Below, piece after piece: positions 1 to 6,048 of a stretch of DNA of 32,762 bases. The notes beneath the pieces were generated by a model. It made no database searches. It worked only from the letters and a program-made list of their open reading frames with translations, and was not told where the DNA came from. Source of the DNA: a virus; the IMG/VR virus record IMGVR_UViG_3300006128_000031, positions 1 through 32,762 of that record. One strand, given 5' to 3'. The position numbers and the translations under genes are program-made. Positions within the stretch are counted from its first letter, which is position 1; each line of letters begins with the position of its first letter.

Positions 1-8
1 CATGTCAT
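1..8 (-). CDS. 5' end of a leftward gene cut by the window edge
   Basis: An ATG read on the minus strand at 8-6 overlaps the TGA of the preceding gene in the ATGA arrangement used at almost every junction of this operon. Only the first two and a half codons are inside the window, so nothing can be said about the product. Confidence 0.3.
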
Positions 9-172
9 GGAGGAGGTTGAACCATTTCTTTATTTTCATTTTTTATGACCTCTTCCTTCCAAGCCTTGAATAAACTCTTGACCAGTTCTTTAAGAGTTTT
101 GTTTTCATCCGCAACCTCTCGCGCAAACCGTTCAAGGGTTTCGCGCTCCCATGTTTTGAAGTCTGTCTTCAA
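5..172 (-). CDS. small helical phage protein, TTG start
   Basis: A 55-residue frame opens with TTG that overlaps the TGA of the upstream gene (TTGA). The sequence begins MKTDFKTWERETLERF and continues as a charged amphipathic helix (LKELVKSLFKAWKEE) with a Pro-rich end. It resembles a very common family of short phage proteins of unknown function with an N-terminal 'W..etL..lA.e...en..L' pattern. The overlap at both ends and the codon pattern support translation even though the start is not ATG. Function is unknown. Confidence 0.6.
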   Translation of the reverse strand: MKTDFKTWERETLERFAREVADENKTLKELVKSLFKAWKEEVIKNENKEMVQPPP

Positions 173-357
173 GCTTCTAACTCCCTGACGTGCTCATCCA
201 TCTCTTTAAAAAACTTTCCCCGCATCTCTTTGTTTTTAATTAACGCCCCGACAAACTTGGCGTGGCTTTGTTCTTTCTCATAGAAGCGCAGTGCGAATGC
301 TGTTGCGAGAATCGCCCATGTCAGTAGGAACATATCGGCAAAGGTCATCTCAATCAT
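169..357 (-). CDS. small membrane protein, one N-terminal TM segment
   Basis: This 62-residue protein has a hydrophobic stretch at about residues 7-23 (MFLLTWAILATAFALRF) followed by a charged, mostly helical tail, so it is predicted to be a single-pass inner-membrane protein with a cytoplasmic helix. The start is preceded by GGAGAAGAACAC and overlaps the stop of the upstream gene (ATGA). Size and topology would fit a holin-like or spanin-like accessory protein, but its place among early genes gives no support for lysis. No family is recognised. Confidence 0.6.
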   Translation of the reverse strand: MIEMTFADMFLLTWAILATAFALRFYEKEQSHAKFVGALIKNKEMRGKFFKEMDEHVRELEA

Positions 358-527
358 GTGTTCTTCTCCTTTTCAACTGGCCCATTAAACAGCGCCATGC
401 CCAGCGTTCCAAGCATGACCGCCTTCAACTCTTCGCGCTCCTCTTCTGGATATTCACTGGCGACCTCATCCATGATTTTCATAATGCTGGCGGCCACTTC
501 TTTTGCTGGAATTGGTTTTGCGCTCAT
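354..527 (-). CDS. small hypothetical protein (57 aa)
   Basis: The frame starts at 527, begins MSAKPIPAKEVAASIMKI and ends in EKEKNT. It overlaps its neighbours by ATGA at both ends. The predicted fold is one or two acidic helices (EEEREELKAVMLGTLGMAL). The C-terminal KEKNT is shared with the next two genes upstream because the same 18-bp DNA element forms the gene end, the ribosome-binding site and the next start. Function unknown. Confidence 0.65.
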   Translation of the reverse strand: MSAKPIPAKEVAASIMKIMDEVASEYPEEEREELKAVMLGTLGMALFNGPVEKEKNT

Positions 528-739
528 GTGTTCTTCTCCTTGAGTTTGGCTTCGATGGCTTTGGCAATCTCAATGTTGTCTTTGTTGTAACCTCTAAATT
601 GCAAAACAGTCCAAATTTCCTCATCCGTCAGACCAACCCATTCACGCTGGGGCAATTCGGTAATTAAAGATTCAACCCCGCCATTCAGTTCAACCGCAAC
701 CCTTACAGTTTTGTCTGAGAACGAAATTCTTATAGTCAT
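524..739 (-). CDS. small phage protein with REWVGLT motif
   Basis: A 71-residue protein beginning MTIRISFSDKTVRVAV. It contains REWVGLTDEEIW (about residues 32-43), a motif frequent in short hypothetical phage proteins of beta- and gammaproteobacteria, and ends LKEKNT. The neighbouring 736-1005 gene has the related REWVSLT, so the two may be diverged paralogues. ATGA overlaps at both ends place it in the leftward operon. Function unknown. Confidence 0.7.
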   Translation of the reverse strand: MTIRISFSDKTVRVAVELNGGVESLITELPQREWVGLTDEEIWTVLQFRGYNKDNIEIAKAIEAKLKEKNT

Positions 740-1005
740 GTGTTCTTCTCCTTCAAGGCTTCATTGATGTGCGTATAAAAAACCCAATTCAATGAGTCGC
801 CCGACTTAATAGCTTCTTCTTGTACGCCTTCCCAAAGAAGTTTTACCTGAGTCTGTGTCAAGCTAACCCATTCACGCTTAGGCTTTATCTCTTGCAGAAT
901 CTGCTTTCCCAAGTTGGACTGTCTCTCCACCTCGTTAAAGGCTTCGTCTTCCTCCGGCGTCCAGTCAACGCTGAGTCTGTCAAATACCAGTTCTACTTTC
1001 TTCAT
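736..1005 (-). CDS. small phage protein with REWVSLT motif
   Basis: An 89-residue acidic protein, MKKVELVFDRLSVDWTPEEDEAF at the N-terminus, with KREWVSLTQTQVKLLWEG in the middle and LKEKNT at the end. The middle motif and the end match the adjacent 524-739 gene, which suggests tandem duplication or repeated capture of the same cassette. It overlaps both neighbours by ATGA. Function unknown. Confidence 0.7.
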   Translation of the reverse strand: MKKVELVFDRLSVDWTPEEDEAFNEVERQSNLGKQILQEIKPKREWVSLTQTQVKLLWEGVQEEAIKSGDSLNWVFYTHINEALKEKNT

Positions 1006-1091
1006 AGCGGTGCTTCCTCAAAGTTATCAGGATTGAATTTAGGTTCCCCCGGTTTGTTGGGCAGGGGTTTAGTTGGGAACGGCCAAGTCAT
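1002..1091 (-). CDS. mini-protein, Pro-rich (29 aa)
   Basis: A 29-codon frame starting at 1091, beginning MTWPFPTKPLPNKPGEPKF and ending FEEAPL. It has a good ribosome-binding site (AGAGGTG) and fits exactly between its neighbours with ATGA overlaps on both sides, which is why it is called despite its size. It looks like an unstructured peptide. Function unknown. Confidence 0.5.
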   Translation of the reverse strand: MTWPFPTKPLPNKPGEPKFNPDNFEEAPL

Positions 1092-1297
1092 GCTTCACCT
1101 CTTGCTCGGATTTTTAAACTTATTATTCCAGTCATATATCCAGGATGCTCATCACATACCTTTGCACACGCCTCACGCTCATGCTGTGCTACCAATTTGG
1201 CAAACTTTACGGGGTCTAATTCGCCAGCAACATAGTCACCATTGTTTTCAATAACCAAGGCTTGGTCATATAGTTTTGCAATTTGTTCGTCAGTCAT
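1088..1297 (-). CDS. phage protein with EREACAKVCDE motif
   Basis: A 69-residue protein with MTDEQIAKLYDQAL at the start and EREACAKVCDE in the second half. This arrangement is a very common short phage protein in which the Cys-rich helix follows an 'FAKLVAQHE' helix. No biochemical role is established for the family. ATGA overlaps at both ends. Confidence 0.7.
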   Translation of the reverse strand: MTDEQIAKLYDQALVIENNGDYVAGELDPVKFAKLVAQHEREACAKVCDEHPGYMTGIISLKIRARGEA

Positions 1298-1488
1298 TCA
1301 ACTACCCTCCCGCTGTAACGCAACACCTTGGCTTCAAACACCACAGGCTTCTCAGGCGGGGGCGGTGTCATGGATTCGCTTGGTGGAACCCATCCATGCT
1401 TGCGCCACAAGGATTGCACATCGCTACCGCTCTTCCACACAAAATCCTTGGGCGGATAACTAATTTTTGAATAGGGTACTGTGTTCAT
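1294..1488 (-). CDS. small hypothetical protein (64 aa)
   Basis: The frame begins MNTVPYSKISYPPKDFVW and has a Pro-rich middle (PPSESMTPPPPEKP). It overlaps the stop of the upstream nuclease-like gene and the start of the downstream gene. It is Pro- and aromatic-rich and probably not globular. No family recognised. Confidence 0.5.
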   Translation of the reverse strand: MNTVPYSKISYPPKDFVWKSGSDVQSLWRKHGWVPPSESMTPPPPEKPVVFEAKVLRYSGRVVE

Positions 1489-1844
1489 CTTTCCTCCGAA
1501 TATTTATACCATCTCACAATAAACTCTTTAAGTTGTTTAAACGTTGAACACAGCGTTTTAAATTTTCCATCAGCGCTGATGATTTCAACCTTCTCAACTA
1601 GTGTCAAATCGTCCGTGTTTCCGGTGATAACGAGAACGGTGAAGTAAGGAACCTTTGCCAATTGCTTCAAAAGAATTTCTTGGCCCAAGCCCATGTACTC
1701 ACCGTCTCGCTTCCACTCCCCGACTAGGAAGCAACCACGGTGCTCCATAATCATGTCAACATTCGAGGGCAACATCTTGGTGTTGGGTATCACCCCGATG
1801 AATTCCTTGAAGTTGACATGAGTCGCCTTGGGATTACGCATCAT
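1485..1844 (-). CDS. putative PD-(D/E)XK-like phage nuclease
   Basis: A 119-residue protein. The core SNVDMIMEHRGCFLVGEWKR (about residues 27-46) fits the D-(X)n-(D/E)XK pattern of the restriction-endonuclease-like fold, with D30 as the acidic residue and E43-W-K45 as the E-X-K half-motif, followed by a GQEILLKQLA helix typical of short phage resolvase-like nucleases. It would cut or trim DNA during recombination or replication. It lies in the operon with ERF, RecB-like and SSB-like genes. It contains a GTTTAAAC copy. The family call rests on motif shape only. Confidence 0.5.
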   Translation of the reverse strand: MMRNPKATHVNFKEFIGVIPNTKMLPSNVDMIMEHRGCFLVGEWKRDGEYMGLGQEILLKQLAKVPYFTVLVITGNTDDLTLVEKVEIISADGKFKTLCSTFKQLKEFIVRWYKYSEER

Positions 1845-2029
1845 GGCTGTTCTCGCTTGATAGCGGCAATCCCTTCCTCTTCGTCATGCTCATCCCTTAC
1901 CTTCATAAAGTAATCGGCAATCTTGAACGATTCATTTACGCTGTCCGCATAGCTTCCTCCCCGCATGAGGAGTCCGCTCATTGCAAACATGGCGGTAAGG
2001 TCCCGCATGTTCTTGTCGTTGTCAGTCAT
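1841..2029 (-). CDS. small phage protein, 'MRDLTAMFAMSGLL' type
   Basis: The chosen start at 2029 (MTDNDKNMRDLTAMFAM) has ACGGAG about 8 bases upstream; an in-frame ATG at 2050 lacks one. The protein of 62 residues contains an Ala/Met-rich helix and then SVNESFKIADYFMKVRDEH. It resembles a frequent short phage family of the form 'mr.la...a..GlLa........a..a...AD.mL..r'. Function unknown. Confidence 0.65.
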   Translation of the reverse strand: MTDNDKNMRDLTAMFAMSGLLMRGGSYADSVNESFKIADYFMKVRDEHDEEEGIAAIKREQP

Positions 2030-2090
2030 AAAACTCCGTATAGATTGCATAGATGATGACGAGCACCATGAATATTCCTATGAGCCACAT
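2022..2090 (-). CDS. candidate single-TM mini-protein (22 aa)
   Basis: A 22-codon frame starting inside the end of the upstream gene reads MWLIGIFMVLVIIYAIYTEF and ends YD. It is almost entirely one membrane helix with an acidic tail, and its stop overlaps the next start region. No clear ribosome-binding site is visible, so it would need translational coupling. A similar solitary-TM mini-protein at 12112-12201 makes the call more plausible. It could still be chance. Confidence 0.35.
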   Translation of the reverse strand: MWLIGIFMVLVIIYAIYTEFYD

Positions 2091-2392
2091 CGCATGAAGA
2101 TATCAATTTGTTCACACACCAAATCCGAAAATGATTTTCCTGATGGGAACATCATCTTCGCGCCTTCGGTTTGAGAAACAATTTTCTTTGCCTCAAGCAA
2201 CCCAGCATCAAAGCCCTTGTTGTAATCGTTCTCATCCATTCGCATATTGATTCCCTCTCTGGCAATTTGAGAGGCGGCAACTTTATGCTTGCGAGAGAAT
2301 TTATCCAACCGAGTTTTGTCCTCCGGCTTCATGTAAATCATGACAGGCACGACTGTTTTAAAACGGGACTTCTTCTCTTGAGTCATATTCAT
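2078..2392 (-). CDS. putative ribbon-helix-helix-like protein
   Basis: A 104-residue protein. Residues about 13-50 (VVPVMIYMKPEDKTRLDKF then HKVAASQIAREGINMRM) look like a beta-strand followed by two helices, as in Arc/MetJ/CopG DNA-binding proteins, followed by a C-terminal helical extension. It overlaps the upstream gene by 35 bases. An alternative start at 2386 (MTQEKK) is possible. The RHH assignment is by pattern only; it may be a transcription regulator of the early genes. Confidence 0.5.
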   Translation of the reverse strand: MNMTQEKKSRFKTVVPVMIYMKPEDKTRLDKFSRKHKVAASQIAREGINMRMDENDYNKGFDAGLLEAKKIVSQTEGAKMMFPSGKSFSDLVCEQIDIFMRCGS

Positions 2393-2756
2393 TTACCATT
2401 TTGTCGAATTGAATCTTTGCGTCTTGCTTTGTTGCCAGTTCAGCTCGACTCGCAATGCCGCAATAGTTGTAGATAAACTGCGCGGCCAATGCTTCCTTGG
2501 CTTCAGGCGTTCCATCGATTTGTAACCAATCGTAGAAGTCCTTGGACCTGCAAAGCATTCCCGCACGTTTAACTCTGTCGTACTGCGGGAGAATGATTTC
2601 CTCCCTGTCAGTACGTTGTAGCTTGCATGTATACAGCGCAGACACATAATCCCTCAGCAACTGAATAGGAATATCGTCCGGCTGTATGCGCAGAGTCAGG
2701 ATGTATCCGGTTGCGTCTTGTTTAAGCGCAACCTTTTGACATTCAAATTCCACCAT
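2358..2756 (-). CDS. hypothetical protein with SSB-like acidic tip (EEVPF)
   Basis: A 132-residue protein starting MVEFECQKVALKQDATGYIL and ending SREEVPF. The end resembles the acidic-hydrophobic tip (D-D-I-P-F type) by which bacterial SSB recruits repair proteins. Position beside ERF, a DUF736-like protein and nucleases suggests a replication or recombination accessory protein. The N-terminal half looks beta-rich, the remainder helical. No domain family recognised. It overlaps both neighbours (14 bases with the upstream gene). Confidence 0.6.
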   Translation of the reverse strand: MVEFECQKVALKQDATGYILTLRIQPDDIPIQLLRDYVSALYTCKLQRTDREEIILPQYDRVKRAGMLCRSKDFYDWLQIDGTPEAKEALAAQFIYNYCGIASRAELATKQDAKIQFDKMVNEYDSREEVPF

Positions 2757-3063
2757 GTTTTTGTAAACGGTGTTCGAGATAAGCGATAACGTAAAGGCCA
2801 GCCTTCACTTCGCTCTCGAGACTACTCATTGCCAAATCGCAATCAGAAAGACGAGCCTCAAGTTCTTCGATGCGGCGCTTGTATTTATCTTCAGCACGTT
2901 TAAACGCTGACTCTTCCGATGAAGGTTTCACGGGTTGTTTCACGGATTGATTCGTGTGAAGATTCTTCGAACCCTTCGGGCGTCCCGCCTTGCGTTTGAC
3001 AGGGGGAGCTTCGGCGGCAGTCTCGGGGTTAAATTCAACCAATTTAAATTCAATTTCGCTCAT
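2743..3063 (-). CDS. AT-hook-like coiled-coil protein
   Basis: A 106-residue protein with KRKAGRPKGSKN at residues 24-35, which contains the GRP core of an AT-hook and should bind the minor groove of A/T-rich DNA. It is followed by a low-complexity linker and a coiled coil (about 53-100, EDKYKRRIEELEARLSD). The GTTTAAAC copy at 2898 lies in it. Probably a DNA-associated structural or regulatory protein; the exact role is unknown. Confidence 0.6.
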   Translation of the reverse strand: MSEIEFKLVEFNPETAAEAPPVKRKAGRPKGSKNLHTNQSVKQPVKPSSEESAFKRAEDKYKRRIEELEARLSDCDLAMSSLESEVKAGLYVIAYLEHRLQKHGGI

Positions 3064-3073
3064 ATCGTTCTCC

Positions 3074-3337
3074 TTAAAAATCTACGTCTTCGTCTACATG
3101 GGTCTCTTGCTTGGGCGCATCCTTTTGGTAAGGGACACTTGCGGCAAGAGAGAGGAAAGTATTTCCGTTGGATGATGTCTTCTTCCAGCCACCAAGGGAA
3201 ACCTTAATCAATCCATCCTCCTGTTTAAACAGTCGGGTGTCGATGGTGATATCGCCTTGGTAGTCCGGAGCCTTGGGAGACTTCTTAACCTTGTTGGAAA
3301 ATAAAACGCCGCTGTTGGGCTTCTGTTCGTATGCCAT
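3074..3337 (-). CDS. DUF736-like protein, putative ssDNA-binding accessory
   Basis: An 87-residue protein. The stretch NSGVLFSNKVKKSPKAPDYQ with GDITID and the later LGGWKKTSSNGNTFLSLAA match the pattern of short phage DUF736-type beta-barrel proteins (N-G-x-L-F...D..G.......W.k....G..y.sl). The C-terminus VDEDVDF is acidic and ends in Phe, like SSB tails. It sits directly downstream of the ERF gene (2-base gap), which suggests it coats or delivers single strands for annealing. ssDNA binding is inferred. Confidence 0.6.
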   Translation of the reverse strand: MAYEQKPNSGVLFSNKVKKSPKAPDYQGDITIDTRLFKQEDGLIKVSLGGWKKTSSNGNTFLSLAASVPYQKDAPKQETHVDEDVDF

Positions 3338-3339
3338 TA

Positions 3340-3966
3340 TTACTCCTCAAATTTGGCTTTGTATTTACTGAATCCTGTTTGCAGTCGCAGGTATTCGGTT
3401 TGGTTATCCCGCTTCATCTCTTCGATTGCGGGGAGGTTTGCAGTCCAAAAGGACTTCAACTTGACCAGTGAATCGCATATCTCCGCAAACTCGAGCATCG
3501 TGTCCACCAATACGGTTTGACCTTCCGGTGTATTGATGGGCTCGGGCTTGGGTTTCTCAACCTTCGTCACTGTAATTTGTCGCTTGCCTTCTTGCGGTGT
3601 CGCGTCCACTTCGTCATGCTCCGATAGCTCAAGTGCTATAAGCCACATGTAACGGCGCATGTATGTATGCGTTGCACCCAATGATTGAATGGGTTGGCCT
3701 TTCGAATTCTCTGCCATCACCAGCGGTGAAGTGAATTTGACAAAGCCGCCATTGGGTTCGGTGTCATAGATATCCAAATGCACCACGCCATCATGGATGT
3801 TAAACACCCCACACAGACCTACCGCGTCCATCATTTCATGGACCCTTGGCAAAAAGTCGCCAAGTTCAAAGTATTCAAACCCCGCAAATTTATTCTTGCC
3901 AGACTTCTTCAGGTTGGCCTTGGACAGTTCCATACGAACCGCTTGTAGCTTTCTGTAAACGCTCAT
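3340..3966 (-). CDS. erf: ERF-family single-strand annealing protein
   Basis: A 208-residue protein. The N-terminal half follows the ERF superfamily: KFAGFEYFELGDFLPRVHEM (about 26-45) and the signature QSLGATHTYMRRYMWLIALE (94-113), ending with the acidic HDEVDA. ERF proteins, as in P22 Erf, anneal complementary strands for RecA-independent recombination and genome circularisation or repair. The C-terminal third (residues about 130-208) is a variable linker and helical tail. It overlaps the upstream HTH gene by ATGA and cooperates plausibly with the adjacent RecB-like nuclease and SSB-like proteins. Confidence 0.85.
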   Translation of the reverse strand: MSVYRKLQAVRMELSKANLKKSGKNKFAGFEYFELGDFLPRVHEMMDAVGLCGVFNIHDGVVHLDIYDTEPNGGFVKFTSPLVMAENSKGQPIQSLGATHTYMRRYMWLIALELSEHDEVDATPQEGKRQITVTKVEKPKPEPINTPEGQTVLVDTMLEFAEICDSLVKLKSFWTANLPAIEEMKRDNQTEYLRLQTGFSKYKAKFEE

Positions 3967-4187
3967 TTCTTACTCCTTATGCTTACCTTGTTAACCTTGG
4001 TTACTACTGGCAACTCAACAACGTCAAAGACATCTAAGTCCACCAGTATCGAAACTGCCTTTGGTACTCTCACCGTACCGTTACACCACCTTTCTATTGA
4101 CCTACTACTGCAATCCAAGATGTCAGCAAACTGTTGCTTGGATATGTTTTTCTTTTTCAGATAATCATTCAGTTCCTGATAAGTCAT
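3963..4187 (-). CDS. small HTH (XRE/Cro-like) regulator
   Basis: The 74-residue product begins MTYQELNDYLKKKNISKQQF; the start at 4187 is chosen because AGGAG lies about 8 bases upstream, whereas the longer frame to 4307 has no signal and reads through the end of the nuclease gene. Helix-turn-helix residues are about 16-40 (KQQFADILDCSSRSIERWCN) followed by G-T-V-R-V-P, as in lambda-repressor-like domains. It lies between the ERF and nuclease genes and could regulate this leftward operon. Confidence 0.7.
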   Translation of the reverse strand: MTYQELNDYLKKKNISKQQFADILDCSSRSIERWCNGTVRVPKAVSILVDLDVFDVVELPVVTKVNKVSIRSKK

Positions 4188-5052
4188 CGACCTGCTCCTG
4201 TTTAAACTGTGAACACCAGCTCGCAACACCACAGAAGTTGCCAGTGCAACGAATGGCTTCGGCTTTGCGGGTTTCCACAATACCTTTAATTGATTCAGCC
4301 ATCGCATCTGCCTCTTCCTTCACTTCGAAAAGTTTGATTGCTCTTTTACTCTGCGGATTCTTCATGACCGCATACTTGGTCTCGCGCACCCAGCGGTCCT
4401 CATCGGTGCAAAGCGGTAGCTCTTCCATCCAATCCGCTTGGACCTTCGATTCTTGATGCATGTTGATACGCTCAAGAATAAACTTCTCAGTCTGCTCCAA
4501 ATCCCATAGCGGAATGTCCACCATCTGGATAGGTGCTTGCGGATAGTCCGGCTTCATGGCCGCTTCTCTGCGGTTCCAGTCGCGAATCAAAGCGCAAATC
4601 TTAAGCGAACGTACGCGCTTGCCCTTGACCTTGTTCACCATGTATGCGTAGATGTTTTGTTGTTGTTGCCAATCCATCTTGTCCGCACGTAGAGCCCAAG
4701 CGGATGTGAATTTGTAGTCAGTAATGTCAACATCATCACCGTCAATGTGTTGCAAATCAATCGCTCCGGATAGCTTGACGCCACCCACCTCGATGAACAA
4801 TCGCTCCTCATTGATGTGGCCTTCGACTTCAGAACGCTCTGCCACCACATGCAGGGCAGAACCCAGCAGGGACCAGAGCATATCCGCAACATCTTGTTCC
4901 ATCTCATGGTAATGCTTCGCTCGCAGTCGTTGCACCCGAGGGGGAGAGATGATTTCTGTAACAGAATAATCAGCCTTTCCCTTGCTATAGTACTCACGTG
5001 TCGCTAGACTCAGGAGAGTCGCAGGGACGTTGTGTTTGTTGGTTACTTTCAT
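4165..5052 (-). CDS. RecB/Cas4-like PD-(D/E)XK exonuclease with Fe-S cysteines
   Basis: The start at 5052 has AAGGAGG seven bases upstream; 295 residues. Motifs of the RecB-like nuclease fold are visible: GSALH (64-68), GAIDL with D99, TDYK with D112 and K114, and QQQNIYAYM (130-138, the Q...Y motif). Four cysteines, C215 and then C269, C274 and C280 near the end, are arranged like the 4Fe-4S site of AddB/Cas4 nucleases. It probably resects DNA ends to feed the ERF annealing protein. First gene of the leftward operon; a promoter candidate lies just upstream. Confidence 0.8.
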   Translation of the reverse strand: MKVTNKHNVPATLLSLATREYYSKGKADYSVTEIISPPRVQRLRAKHYHEMEQDVADMLWSLLGSALHVVAERSEVEGHINEERLFIEVGGVKLSGAIDLQHIDGDDVDITDYKFTSAWALRADKMDWQQQQNIYAYMVNKVKGKRVRSLKICALIRDWNRREAAMKPDYPQAPIQMVDIPLWDLEQTEKFILERINMHQESKVQADWMEELPLCTDEDRWVRETKYAVMKNPQSKRAIKLFEVKEEADAMAESIKGIVETRKAEAIRCTGNFCGVASWCSQFKQEQVDDLSGTE

Positions 5053-5075
5053 AAACCTCCTTGTTAAGAGCTTCC

Positions 5076-5104
5076 ATGATAGCACTACTTTTTACACCAT
5101 GCAA
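5076..5104 (-). promoter_or_regulatory. candidate promoter of the leftward recombination operon
   Basis: On the minus strand TTGCAT (5104-5099), a 17-base spacer and TATCAT (5081-5076) lie 24 bases upstream of the nuclease start. The -10 box matches 5 of 6 consensus bases, the -35 only 3 of 6. The -35 overlaps the ATG of the divergent RusA gene. Confidence 0.45.
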
Positions 5105-5458
5105 ACACTATTGTTAAATATTTTTGGTGAGCCATGTTCCAAGGCCAACAGCCGCAAGATTGTGAAGTTCGGCAACCGAATGGCGTCCATCAAATCGGAC
5201 AAGGCACGGGCCTATGCCGAGTCGTTTAAACAACAGTGCAACGTACCGCCCTTGCTGAAGTTCATGGGTGACGATGTCAGGGTGACCATCCGAATCTGGT
5301 ATGCATCGCGGCGTCCCGACTTAGACGAGAGCCTGATACTGGACCTGCTTCAAGATGTTGCTTACGTCAACGACCGTCAGGTTAAGGAGAAGCACATCTA
5401 CTGGATGGGTGTGGACAAAGAGAATCCACGTTGCGAGATTGAAGTTTCTGCGTTATGA
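5099..5458 (+). CDS. rusA: RusA-family Holliday junction resolvase
   Basis: The 119-residue protein starts MQTLLLNIFGEPCSKANSRK. The RusA core RRPDLDESLILDLLQDVAYV then NDRQV (residues 71-95) supplies the conserved acidic residues (D74, D76, D82, D92) that bind metal and cut four-way junctions symmetrically. Length matches the family (about 120). The in-frame start at 5030 is rejected because it would run through the opposite gene's leader. No strong ribosome-binding site precedes 5099. It is divergent from the recombination operon and followed by a GTTTAAAC copy and a terminator. Confidence 0.85.
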   Translation: MQTLLLNIFGEPCSKANSRKIVKFGNRMASIKSDKARAYAESFKQQCNVPPLLKFMGDDVRVTIRIWYASRRPDLDESLILDLLQDVAYVNDRQVKEKHIYWMGVDKENPRCEIEVSAL

Positions 5459-5488
5459 TTGTTTAAACAACCTCGCAGTTGTCACCTT

Positions 5489-5514
5489 GGCTCACTTTGG
5501 TGGGCCTTTTTTTT
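5489..5514 (+). terminator. Rho-independent terminator after rusA
   Basis: GGCTCAC, loop TTTG, GTGGGCC (6 Watson-Crick pairs and one G-U) followed by eight T residues. Confidence 0.8.
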
Positions 5515-5630
5515 GTATACTCAAAGCGTTGGTGGTGCATCGGGTTAGCGCCGATGTATGCGTCATATAAGTTCCTAAATAAGTGAAACACTGCTTCATG
5601 TGAGCCACCAACACCCCTAAAAAAAATTTG

Positions 5631-5657
5631 TTGACATGCTGAAAAGTGTGTTACATT
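5631..5657 (+). promoter_or_regulatory. candidate promoter of the structured RNA
   Basis: TTGACA at 5631-5636, then TACATT at 5652-5657 with a short 15-base spacer, preceded by an A/T-rich tract. A start would fall near 5664, just before the first hairpin of the RNA. The spacer is suboptimal, so the call is tentative. Confidence 0.4.
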
Positions 5658-5659
5658 CC

Positions 5660-5820
5660 CAACCGTCTTGAGTGGCATCAAGGCGTTGACTGTCATTGTG
5701 TATACCCCGCAGAATTTTGTGTGGTCTTGTCGTACGGCAAGCGAGTCTTTTGATGACAGTCAATCGCCTTGCTGTTGCTCTCGCCAAGAGCCAAGACCAC
5801 AGAGAGTTTTGCGGGGTTTT
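5660..5820 (+). ncRNA. candidate structured phage RNA with three-way junction and pseudoknot
   Basis: A non-coding stretch folds by eye into an elaborate structure. P1 is a 25-position helix, 5705-5729 with 5792-5816: CCCCGCA/TGCGGGG at the base, GTGGTCTTG/CAAGACCAC at the top, and a middle that pairs in 8 of 9 positions with G-U pairs. Inside are hairpin P2 (GCAAGCGA 5737-5744 with 5764-5772, one bulge) and hairpin P3 (GCTCT/AGAGC, 5777-5791). The P2 loop (5753-5763) is perfectly complementary over 11 bases to the 5' leader (5686-5696), allowing a pseudoknot. A small hairpin CTTGA/TCAAG is at 5667-5682. Four to five T residues follow P1, so P1 may also act as terminator. No known RNA family was recognised. 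Regulation, packaging or host-directed roles are all possible. Confidence 0.65.
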
Positions 5821-5840
5821 TGCTTTTGGGGGACGAGATG

Positions 5841-5876
5841 GAAAGCTTGAATCCTCTCCCGAGCATTGAAGCTTTC
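5841..5876 (+). other. hairpin in the gap upstream of the HNH-primase operon
   Basis: GAAAGCTT-G-AAT (5841-5852) pairs with ATT-G-AAGCTTTC (5865-5876): 11 of 12 pairs around a 12-base loop, followed by a pyrimidine-rich run. It may be a back-up terminator for the upstream RNA or a leader element. The rest of 5821-6001 holds no gene that can be supported. Confidence 0.5.
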
Positions 5877-5929
5877 TTTCTCTTCCTTCTTTTGGTCTTT
5901 CCTGAATTGACAGGGTGCTTCCCCTAGCT

Positions 5930-5945
5930 GGGGGGGTAGGGGGGG
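5930..5945 (+). other. G-quadruplex-forming motif (G7-TA-G7)
   Basis: Two runs of seven G separated by TA can supply four G3 tracts with loops of 1, 2 and 1. It lies on the non-template strand about 100 bases upstream of the HNH-primase operon and just after a CCCC-TAGCT-GGGG hairpin. Confidence 0.55.
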
Positions 5946-6001
5946 TTTGTAGTTTTCTTCCTTGTCTTTCTTTCGGGGACCAATTAAAAATATATATAAG
6001 G

Positions 6002-6030
6002 TTGACATAAGAGTTTTAGAGCTTCAAAAT
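6002..6030 (+). promoter_or_regulatory. candidate promoter of the HNH-primase operon
   Basis: TTGACA (6002-6007), a 17-base spacer and CAAAAT (6025-6030). The predicted start leaves a leader of only about 12 bases containing AAGAGGTG before the ATG at 6049. Confidence 0.6.
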
Positions 6031-6048
6031 CTTTTAAAGAGGTGAACA

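Larger units (their letters stand above)
354..753 (-). repeat. repeated 18-base gene-junction element
   Basis: AAGGAGAAGAACACATGA occurs at three successive junctions (354-371, 524-541, 736-753). It encodes the terminal KEKNT of one gene, serves as ribosome-binding site of the next and contains its ATGA stop-start overlap. Confidence 0.8.

Noticed and set aside
5463-5696. 77-codon minus-strand frame after rusA
   Set aside because: It covers a strong terminator and the start of the structured RNA, has no ribosome-binding site and no recognisable motif.
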